A stretch of 64,000 nt of DNA from Neoroseomonas marina (lineage in GTDB: Bacteria; Pseudomonadota; Alphaproteobacteria; Acetobacterales; Acetobacteraceae), in the NCBI RefSeq assembly GCF_012927745.1, contig NZ_JABBKX010000007.1, forward strand, positions 62,001 through 126,000. Direction: 5' to 3'. Positions 57,963 through 64,000 of this stretch are shown here, piece after piece. Every line of letters begins with the position of its first letter. Position 1 is the stretch's first letter. The notes under the pieces were generated by a model that saw nothing but the letters and a program-made list of their open reading frames with translations, was not told where the DNA came from and searched no databases. Made by a program: the position numbers and the translations under genes.

Positions 57963-60461
57963 ATGACGACGCTTTCGCTCGCGCTGCGCTTCGCGCGGCG
58001 GGACCTGCGCGGCGGCGTGAAGGGGCTGCGCATCGTCCTCGCCTGCCTCGCCCTCGGCGTCGCGGCCATCACCGCGGTGGGCACGCTGCGCGCCGGTATC
58101 GCGGAAGGATTGCGCGCCGACGGCGCGCGCATCCTGGGCGGGGAGGTCGAGGTCGCCTCGCAGCAGGGCCCGCTGCCCGAAGCGGCGGTGGCGTGGCTGA
58201 CCGCCCGCAGCGCGCGGCTGTCCCTGCTCACCCAGATGCGCGCCATGGCGGTCGCGCCCGACGGCGAGCGCACCCTGGTCGAGATGAAGGCCGTGGACAG
58301 CGCCTATCCGCTGTTCGGCAAGTTGGTCCTCGACCCGCCCGGCCCGCTCGCACCCGGCGAGGTCGCGGTCGAGCGCGTGGTGATGGACCGGCTCGGCGTC
58401 TCGCCGGGCGCGACGATCCGGCTGGGCGATGCGCGCTTCACGCTGCGCGGGGCGATCCGCACCGAACCGGACAAGGTCGCGAGCCCGGCCATCCTCGGCC
58501 CGCGCGCGATGATCCCGATGGCGAACCTCGAGGCCACGGCGCTGGTGCAGCCGGGCAGCCTGGTGACGTGGGAATACCGCGTCGCGCTGCCCCCCGGCAC
58601 CACCGCCCAGTCCTTCGTCGCCGCCTTCCGCGAGGCCTTCCCGCAGAATGGCTGGCGCATCCGCACCGCCGACGCGGCCGCCCCCGGCGTCAACCGCTTC
58701 GTCGATCGCGCCGCCTTCTTCCTCACCCTCGCGAGCCTCACGGCCCTGCTGGTGGGCGGGATCGGCGTCGCGACCGGCGTGCGCGCCTGGCTCGACCAGC
58801 GGGCGCGGACCATCGCGACGCTGCGCTGCCTCGGCGCCTCGCCGGGCGTGATCTTCACCACCTACCTGGTGCAGGTGCTGGCCCTCGCCGCCGCGGGCAT
58901 CGTCATCGGCCTCGCGGCGGGCTTCGGGCTGACGGCGATCGGCGCGGCGGCGCTGGCCGATGCGCTGCCGGTACCGCCGCGGATCGGGCTCTATCCCGAA
59001 CCGCTGGCGCTCGCGGCGCTGTACGGGCTGCTGACGGCGCTCGCCTTCGCCCTGTGGCCGCTCGGCCGGGCGATGGAAATCCCCGGCGCGGCGCTGTTCC
59101 GCGACGCGATCCAGCCGTCCGGCGCACGGCCGCGGCTGGCACTGGTGGCGGCGACGGTGGCGGCCGCGGGTGCGCTCGCCGCGCTGATCGTCGGCACGGC
59201 GGAAAACCGGTCCTTCGCGATCTTCTTCGTCGCCGGCGCCATCGCGACGCTAATCGTCTTCCGGATCGGCGCGCAGGCGCTGATCGCGCTGGCCGGGCGC
59301 TTCCGCGGCGTGCGGCGGCCGGCGCTGCGGCTCGGGCTCGCCAACCTGAACCGGCCCGGGGCGCCGACCTCGCTGATCCTCGTCTCGCTCGGCATCGGGC
59401 TGACGACGCTCGCCGCCGTGGCGCTGATCGAGGGCAATCTGCGCCGCCAGATCGCCGAGCAACTGCCCGAGGCCGCACCGAACTTCTACTTCATCGACAT
59501 CCAGTCGACCCAGGCGGCCGAGTTCGACCGCCTCGCCGCCGCCCAGCCGAGCGTGACCGAGGTCCGCCGCGTCCCCTCGCTGCGCGCCCGCGTCGTCGCG
59601 GTGAACGGCGTGCCGGCCGAACAGGTCACGCCGACGCCCGAGACCGCCTGGGCGCTGCGGGGCGACCGCGGCCTGACCTATGCCGCCACGCCGCCCGAGG
59701 GCACGCGCATCGTCGCCGGCCAGTGGTGGCCGGCCGACTACAGCGGGGAGACGCTGATCTCCTTCGACGCGGCGCTCGCCCGCGGCTGGGGCATCGGCAT
59801 CGGGGACACGGTGACGCTGAACGTGCTGGGCCGCGACCTGCCCATGCGCATCGCCAACCTGCGCGACATCGAATGGCGCGGGCTCGGCATCAACTTCGTC
59901 TTCGTGGCCTCGCCGGGGCTGCTCGAGGCCGCGCCGCACACGCACATCGCCACCGTGCGCGCCGATCCGGCGCGCGAGGGCGCGGTGCTGCGCACGATCA
60001 GCGAGGCCTTCCCGAACGTCTCGGGCATCCGCGTGCGCGATGCGCTGGAAGCGGTGGCCGGGCTGCTGGAACGCATCGGGACGGCGCTGTCGGCGACCGC
60101 GGGCCTCACGCTCGCGGCCGGCGCGCTGGTGCTGGCGGGCGCGGTGGCGGCGGGGCAGCGGCGGCGGGTGCGCGATGCCGTCGTGCTCAAGACCGTCGGC
60201 GCGACGCGGGCGCAGATCCGCCGCGCCTTCCTGGTCGAGTTCGGCCTGCTCGGCGCCACGGCGGGGGTGATCGCGGCGGCGATCGGCACCCTCGCCTCCT
60301 GGGGCGTCGTGACCTACGTCATGCGGGCGGATTGGGCGTTCCTGCCGGGCACGCTGGCCCTGGTGGTGCTGGCCTGCACGGCGCTGACGCTGGCCTTCGG
60401 CTATGCCGGCACGGCGCTGGCGCTGCGCGCCCGCCCCGCCCCCTTCCTGCGCAACGAATAG
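57963..60461 (+). CDS. ybbP: FtsX-type ABC transporter permease YbbP
   Basis: An 832-residue membrane protein with two FtsX-like halves: an N-terminal membrane helix (IVLACLALGVAAI), a large periplasmic domain, central membrane segments (240-450), a second periplasmic domain, and three more helices at the end. It forms a MacB/LolCDE-like machine with YbbA, thought to extract lipid or lysophospholipid from the inner membrane; the tesA link fits this. Length normal. Confidence 0.93.
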   Translation: MTTLSLALRFARRDLRGGVKGLRIVLACLALGVAAITAVGTLRAGIAEGLRADGARILGGEVEVASQQGPLPEAAVAWLTARSARLSLLTQMRAMAVAPDGERTLVEMKAVDSAYPLFGKLVLDPPGPLAPGEVAVERVVMDRLGVSPGATIRLGDARFTLRGAIRTEPDKVASPAILGPRAMIPMANLEATALVQPGSLVTWEYRVALPPGTTAQSFVAAFREAFPQNGWRIRTADAAAPGVNRFVDRAAFFLTLASLTALLVGGIGVATGVRAWLDQRARTIATLRCLGASPGVIFTTYLVQVLALAAAGIVIGLAAGFGLTAIGAAALADALPVPPRIGLYPEPLALAALYGLLTALAFALWPLGRAMEIPGAALFRDAIQPSGARPRLALVAATVAAAGALAALIVGTAENRSFAIFFVAGAIATLIVFRIGAQALIALAGRFRGVRRPALRLGLANLNRPGAPTSLILVSLGIGLTTLAAVALIEGNLRRQIAEQLPEAAPNFYFIDIQSTQAAEFDRLAAAQPSVTEVRRVPSLRARVVAVNGVPAEQVTPTPETAWALRGDRGLTYAATPPEGTRIVAGQWWPADYSGETLISFDAALARGWGIGIGDTVTLNVLGRDLPMRIANLRDIEWRGLGINFVFVASPGLLEAAPHTHIATVRADPAREGAVLRTISEAFPNVSGIRVRDALEAVAGLLERIGTALSATAGLTLAAGALVLAGAVAAGQRRRVRDAVVLKTVGATRAQIRRAFLVEFGLLGATAGVIAAAIGTLASWGVVTYVMRADWAFLPGTLALVVLACTALTLAFGYAGTALALRARPAPFLRNE

Positions 60462-60552
60462 GCAGAAGCAGGGCCTTACGGCGCGCCCGCCGCATCCTGT
60501 AAGGTCCTGACGTCCTGGCCTTGGAGCCAAGGACTTCCATCGAGGATCTGCC

Positions 60553-61158
60553 ATGTCGCACACCCCCCGTTCGCGCCGTTCGCTGGCCGCGATCGTCGCC
60601 GTCCCGCTGCTGGGCCTGGTCGCCTGCGCCGAGACGCCGCCCCCGCAGCCCGTGACGCCGCCGGCGCCGACCGTCGTCTCCACCGCGAAGGAGGCTGTCG
60701 GCGTGGTTCGCGCCGTGAACGCCCGCACGCGGCAGGTCACGATCCTGACGCCGGAGAACCGCACGATCACGGTCGTGGCCGGTCCCGAGGTCCAGAACTT
60801 CGCCCAGATCCGCCGCGGCAACCGCGTGCGCATCCGGTTCGAGGAAGCCGTGGCCGTCCAGCTGACGCCGCGCGGCACCGAACTGCCGGCAGAGGTCGAC
60901 GTGGCCGCGGCCCGTGCGCCCGAGGGCCAGCGCCCCGCCGGCGCCGTGGTGACCACCGTCCGCGACACCGTCACGGTCAACGCGGTCGACACCACCGCCA
61001 ACACGGTGACCTTCACCTCCTCGCGCGGCGTGCGCCGGACCGTTGCGGTCCGTTCCCCGCAGATGCAGGAGTTCATCCGCACCATCCGCCCCGGCCAGCG
61101 CGTGAATGTCGCGCTCGTCGAGGCGACCGCCATCTCGGTCGAGCCGGCCGAGCGCTGA
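60553..61158 (+). CDS. Putative lipoprotein, 201 aa
   Basis: A secreted lipoprotein with lipobox GLVAC (C25). After a Pro-rich linker, two beta-rich repeats follow (ARTRQVTILTPENRTITVVAG near 55-75 and TANTVTFTSSRGVRRTVAV near 155-173), each ending in a RGNRVRI or PGQRVNV strand; this looks like a duplicated small OB-like domain. Function unknown. Start ATG 60553 with GAGG 7 nt upstream. Confidence 0.8.
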   Translation: MSHTPRSRRSLAAIVAVPLLGLVACAETPPPQPVTPPAPTVVSTAKEAVGVVRAVNARTRQVTILTPENRTITVVAGPEVQNFAQIRRGNRVRIRFEEAVAVQLTPRGTELPAEVDVAAARAPEGQRPAGAVVTTVRDTVTVNAVDTTANTVTFTSSRGVRRTVAVRSPQMQEFIRTIRPGQRVNVALVEATAISVEPAER

Positions 61159-61165
61159 GGCGCCC

Positions 61166-61197
61166 GGCGCGTCGGCCCCGGGAGGGGCCGGCGCGCC
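61166..61197 (+). terminator. 14-bp GNRA-capped hairpin after the lipoprotein gene
   Basis: A 14-bp stem with one G-T wobble (GGCGCG and CGGCCCC arms with GGGGCCG and GCGCGCC), capped by GGGA (61180-61183), begins 7 nt after the stop. No T-run follows, so Rho or processing may be involved. Confidence 0.55.
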
Positions 61198-61306
61198 ACC
61201 CTCATCCCGATTCGCGAGCGATGCGATCGCCCGTTGATCGGCATGAAAAAATCTCCATATTCGGTGCCTGCGGGGAATCATCCCCTTCGGAGGAGCTTTC
61301 CACACC

Positions 61307-62098
61307 ATGGCCTTTGGTCCCGACACTCGATACACGACGGGTGCGCCTGGCTGGGGTCGCGCGGCGACCGCCGACGCGGCCGCCGTCGATGCCGGGCTGC
61401 GGTCCTACATGCTCCGGGTCTACAACTGGATGGCCTCGGGGCTGCTGCTGACGGGCATCGTCGCCTACGTCATCGCCAATTCGCCCGAGTTGATGAGCCT
61501 GTTCTGGTCGGTCGGCCGCGCGCCGAACGGCATGCGCGTCGTCTCGCCGACGCTCCTCGGCTGGGCCGCCATGCTCTCGCCGCTGGCCTTCGTGCTGGTC
61601 TTCTCGTTCGGCATCAACCGGATGAGCAAGGGTACCGCCCAGGCGCTGTTCTGGCTGTTCGCCGCCGCGATGGGCGCGAGCATGTCGAACATCTTCCTGC
61701 GCTACACCGGCCAGTCGATCGCGACGACCTTCTTCGTGACCTCCGCGATGTTCGCGGGCATCAGCCTCTACGGCTACACGACGAAGGCCGACCTGACGCG
61801 CATGGGCTCGTTCATGATGATGGGCCTGATCGGCATCATCATCGCCTCGCTGGTCAACATCTTCCTGGCCTCGAGCGCGCTGGCCTTCGCCATCAGCATC
61901 ATCGGCGTCATCGTCTTCGTCGGCCTGACCGCCTGGGACACCCAGCGGATCAAGAACGACTACCTGTCCTACGCCTATGCCGAGGGGACGGACGAAGCGG
62001 GCAAGCGCAGCGTGATGGACGCGCTGGCGCTCTACCTGAACTTCGTGAACCTCTTCCAGCTGCTGCTGTCCTTCATGGGCCAGCGCCAGTCGGACTGA
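61307..62098 (+). CDS. Bax inhibitor-1/YccA-family membrane protein
   Basis: A 263-residue inner-membrane protein with seven membrane segments and the family blocks YNWMASGLLLTGIVAY (near 32), YGYTTKADLTRMGSFMMMGLIG (near 150) and GLTAWDTQRIKNDY (near 205), with Asp residues of the di-aspartyl calcium/pH sensor region near the end. Relatives include E. coli YbhL and YccA. A terminator follows. Confidence 0.94.
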   Translation: MAFGPDTRYTTGAPGWGRAATADAAAVDAGLRSYMLRVYNWMASGLLLTGIVAYVIANSPELMSLFWSVGRAPNGMRVVSPTLLGWAAMLSPLAFVLVFSFGINRMSKGTAQALFWLFAAAMGASMSNIFLRYTGQSIATTFFVTSAMFAGISLYGYTTKADLTRMGSFMMMGLIGIIIASLVNIFLASSALAFAISIIGVIVFVGLTAWDTQRIKNDYLSYAYAEGTDEAGKRSVMDALALYLNFVNLFQLLLSFMGQRQSD

Positions 62099-62125
62099 CG
62101 GCACGGGCACAGGCCCACACGAAAA

Positions 62126-62161
62126 GGGCCCCGGGGAGCGATCCCCGGGGCCTTCTTCTTT
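62126..62161 (+). terminator. Intrinsic terminator of the Bax-inhibitor-1 gene
   Basis: A perfect 11-bp stem (GGCCCCGGGGA / TCCCCGGGGCC) with a GCGA tetraloop (62138-62141) is followed by TTCTTCTTT. An AAAA run on the left gives T residues on the other strand, so it may also work backward. The clearest terminator in the window. Confidence 0.9.
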
Positions 62162-62177
62162 GCGTGGCGTGGACATG

Positions 62178-62212
62178 AAAACGCCCGCGCAACCCTTCGG
62201 GCGGCGCGGGCG
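62178..62212 (-). terminator. Terminator of the carD gene
   Basis: A 9-bp stem (62204-62212 with 62182-62190) containing an inner CCC-TTC-GGG fold is followed directly on the minus strand by TTTT. It lies 29 nt after the carD stop and faces the Bax-inhibitor-1 terminator. Confidence 0.75.
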
Positions 62213-62241
62213 CTGTGGGGGTCCGGACGCCGCGCGGCGGA

Positions 62242-63402
62242 TCAGTCCGCCGGCTCGTCCTCGAGCTTCTCGACCTTGTCCGCCTTGTCGCCCTTCTCCC
62301 CCTTCTCGGCCTTGCCGAGGTAGGTGAGCAGCTTCTCGATCGCCTTGGGCTTGTCGGTCTTGTCGATCGCCGCGACCTCGGCCGCGAGGCGGTCGAGCGC
62401 CTGTTCGTAGATCTGCCGCTCGGAGAAGGACTGGTCGGGCTGGCCGGCATTGCGGTGCAGGTCGCGCACCACCTCGGCGATCTGGACGGGGTCGCCGGAA
62501 TTGATCTTCGCTTCGTATTCCTGGGCGCGACGGGACCACATGGTCCGCTTGATGCGCGCGCGGCCCTTCAGCGTGTCCAGCGCCGTCTGCATGTTGGCCC
62601 CGGCGGCGAGCTTCCGCAGGCCGGAGGAGGCCGCCTTGTTCACCGGGACGCGCAGCGTCATCCGGTTTTCCTCGAAGGTCACGACGATGACCTGCAGGGC
62701 GTAGCCCGCGGCCTCGATCGTCTCGATCCCCTGGACCTGGCCGACGCCATGGGTGGGGTAGACGACGTGGTCGCCGGCCTTGAAGTCTTCCTTCGGGCGC
62801 GGGGCTGACCGGCTGGCGGCCGCCGCGGTCAGGGGTGAGGCCGCCGGCCGATGGGTCGGCGGCGGCAGGGAGACGGGGGCGCCACGCGGGGCGGGAGGAG
62901 GTCCAACAGGCTTGGGCATGGGTGGGCGCACGGCCGCGGCGAGGGGCGCCGGGGCGGGCGCGGGCACCGGAGCCGGCGCCGGGGCGGCGGGCTTCGACGG
63001 TGCCGCAGGCTTGGCGGCGACGACTGCCTCGGCGGCAGGCGGGGCAACAATGGGGGCGGGCTTCGCCGCGACGGGCTTGGCCGGGGCGGTGGGCTTCGGC
63101 GCGGCGGCGGCCTTGGGGGCCGGCTTCGCCGCAGCCTTCGGCGCGGGCGCGGCCTTCGGCGCGGACTTCGCAACAGCCGCCTTCGGCGCGGCCTTGGCCG
63201 CGACCTTCGCGGCCGGCGCCGCGGTCTTGGTCGGCACCTTGGCGGCCTTGGCCGCGGCCTTGGGCTTCGCGGCGGTCTTCGTGGGCGCCTTCACCGCCTT
63301 CGCGGCGGCCTTCGGCTTGGCCACGGCCTTCGGCTTCGCGGCCGACTTCGGCTTGGCGGCGCTCTTCTTCGTCTGCGCCTTGCTGCGGGCCGGTGCCTTC
63401 AT
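62242..63402 (-). CDS. CarD-family transcriptional regulator with long Lys/Ala/Pro-rich N-terminal tail
   Basis: A 386-residue protein. Residues about 207-360 are a CarD/CdnL domain (FKAGDHVVYPTHGVGQVQGI, the RNA-polymerase beta-binding Tudor-like fold, then helical DNA-contact part with TMWSRRAQEYEAKI). Residues 1-205 are almost only Lys, Ala and Pro (AAKPK-type repeats), like a histone H1 or AlgP tail, and the last 30 residues are Lys/Asp/Glu-rich. Start ATG 63402 (AGGAG about 10 nt upstream); the frame extends to 63522 with no site. Usual alphaproteobacterial CarD proteins are about 160-190 residues. Lies downstream of fdxA. Confidence 0.9.
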   Translation of the reverse strand: MKAPARSKAQTKKSAAKPKSAAKPKAVAKPKAAAKAVKAPTKTAAKPKAAAKAAKVPTKTAAPAAKVAAKAAPKAAVAKSAPKAAPAPKAAAKPAPKAAAAPKPTAPAKPVAAKPAPIVAPPAAEAVVAAKPAAPSKPAAPAPAPVPAPAPAPLAAAVRPPMPKPVGPPPAPRGAPVSLPPPTHRPAASPLTAAAASRSAPRPKEDFKAGDHVVYPTHGVGQVQGIETIEAAGYALQVIVVTFEENRMTLRVPVNKAASSGLRKLAAGANMQTALDTLKGRARIKRTMWSRRAQEYEAKINSGDPVQIAEVVRDLHRNAGQPDQSFSERQIYEQALDRLAAEVAAIDKTDKPKAIEKLLTYLGKAEKGEKGDKADKVEKLEDEPAD

Positions 63403-63451
63403 GCCTGGTGCGCTCCTGTCCTCGCGGCGGGAAAGCGCCCGCGGCGAGCAT

Positions 63452-63508
63452 GGGTCCGGAACGGACCCGTATGACGGATCGGTGCCCTGCGGGACATTCG
63501 GAATGTCC
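63452..63508 (-). promoter_or_regulatory. Two hairpins in the carD leader
   Basis: Perfect 7-bp stems lie at 63452-63468 (GGGTCCG, loop GAA, CGGACCC) and 63492-63508 (GGACATT, loop CGG, AATGTCC), 50 and 90 nt before the carD start. They are in the fdxA-carD spacer, after the fdxA terminator, so they belong to the carD promoter or leader; either operators or RNA structure. Confidence 0.35.
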
Positions 63509-63537
63509 ACAGGCCATCGCATTGAAAGACCTAGCAG

Positions 63538-63566
63538 AAAAATCGTCCCCCGTCATCCCCGGGGGC
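63538..63566 (-). terminator. Candidate terminator of fdxA
   Basis: A GC-rich 5-bp stem (63561-63565 with 63547-63551) is followed on the minus strand by ACGATTTTTCT. The stem is short with a nine-base loop, but the T-run is good. Lies 12 nt after the fdxA stop. Confidence 0.5.
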
Positions 63567-63577
63567 GAGGCCCGGGT

Positions 63578-63904
63578 TCAGCCGGGGTTCGGGCTGAACA
63601 GGTCCTTCTTGCCCGGCTTGTCCTTCCATTCGTCCGCATCGGCCGGCGCCTCGCCCTTGCGGGTGATGTTCGGCCACTGCGTCGCATAGGTCCGGTTCAG
63701 CTCGAGCCAGGCCGTCGCCTTGTCGTCACTGTCGGGGAAGATCGCCTCGGCGGGGCATTCGGGCTCGCACACGCCGCAGTCGATGCACTCGTCCGGGTGG
63801 ATCACCAGCATGTTCTCGCCGACGTAGAAGCAGTCCACCGGACAGACTTCCACGCAGTCCATGTACTTGCACTTGATGCAGTTCTCGGTGACGACGTAGG
63901 TCAA
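63578..63904 (-). CDS. fdxA: Seven-iron ferredoxin FdxA
   Basis: A 108-residue ferredoxin with a [3Fe-4S] and a [4Fe-4S] cluster. Cysteine motifs are [14 protein letters not shown] and [12 protein letters not shown]. The start is TTG 63904, with GGAGAG 4 nt upstream; this gives the normal N-terminus (TYVVTENC), while the frame extends to 63961 without need. Adjacent to carD, an arrangement common in alphaproteobacteria. Confidence 0.94.
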   Translation of the reverse strand: MTYVVTENCIKCKYMDCVEVCPVDCFYVGENMLVIHPDECIDCGVCEPECPAEAIFPDSDDKATAWLELNRTYATQWPNITRKGEAPADADEWKDKPGKKDLFSPNPG

Positions 63905-64000
63905 GTCGCTCTCCGCCGGCTCAGGGGGTTGGAAGCACGCGTCCCACGGCGCGGACGACATGCAACTCCGGCGCGCTAGATGGACTGACGCCCGGAACCT

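Noticed and set aside
62851-63474. Gly/Arg-rich plus-strand frame opposite the carD tail
   Set aside because: A mirror of the Lys/Ala/Pro repeats; no start signal, and the minus-strand frame leads into an intact CarD domain.

Overview
The window is a contiguous stretch of chromosome from a very GC-rich alphaproteobacterium. The conserved blocks suggest order Rhodospirillales, most likely an Acetobacteraceae (Roseomonas-like) organism. The evidence is an F1-only atpHAGDC operon with no F0 genes beside it, the alphaproteobacterial order zapE-mdh-sucC-sucD-sucA-sucB, the fdxA/carD pair, and several orphan Bug-type (tripartite tricarboxylate) binding proteins. The taxonomic call is inference. I saw no tRNA, rRNA, IS element, prophage or CRISPR array. 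Genes are tightly packed, with many 1-4 nt start/stop overlaps. 

Region by region: 1-8.9 kb holds a truncated type III PLP decarboxylase, a di-iron ferritin-like protein, the F1 ATP synthase operon (all minus), an RraA-like protein and a TSUP permease. 8.9-20.5 kb holds a GT4 glycosyltransferase, zapE, a small secreted protein, and the TCA block mdh-sucCDAB followed by a 63-aa protein. 20.5-26 kb is the urea ABC transporter urtABCDE (minus), with a good sigma-54 promoter candidate in front of urtA. 26-31.5 kb is a minus-strand catabolic set: a D-amino-acid (DauA-like) dehydrogenase, a threonine/serine dehydratase-like PLP enzyme, DUF1345, a Bug binding protein and a GMC oxidoreductase. 31.6-36.8 kb is a carbohydrate-type ABC importer (binding protein, two permeases, ATPase) with an SDR dehydrogenase. 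36.8-46.5 kb holds an R. etli-type asparaginase coupled to a GT4 glycosyltransferase, a second SDR, a coupled eutB-eutC-arfB-SRPBCC operon, and, divergent from it, a two-subunit TPP decarboxylase (sulfopyruvate/phosphonopyruvate type) with a 2-hydroxyacid dehydrogenase and an MmgE/PrpD protein. 46.5-55 kb holds two small proteins, a cold-shock protein, two more Bug proteins, an enoyl-CoA hydratase divergent from a CaiB/BaiF CoA-transferase, a lineage-II chlorite dismutase divergent from D-tartrate dehydratase, a methyltransferase and a MipA porin. 55-64 kb holds a PCuAC copper chaperone with a DUF2946 protein, thpR, the tesA / ybbA-ybbP neighbourhood, a lipoprotein, a Bax-inhibitor-1 protein, a CarD regulator with a very long basic tail, and fdxA. 

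The core is energy metabolism (ATP synthase, 2-oxoglutarate to malate segment of the TCA cycle). Around it lie scavenging modules for urea, ethanolamine, D-amino acids, tartrate, sugars and organic acids, as expected of an oligotrophic soil, water or plant-associated heterotroph. The observations most worth following up are the short chlorite dismutase with a complete active site, the CarD protein with a histone-H1-like tail, the comDE-like gene cluster, the sigma-54 site at urtA, and a set of recurring intergenic hairpins (GNRA-capped 3' hairpins and a probable two-hairpin repeat).
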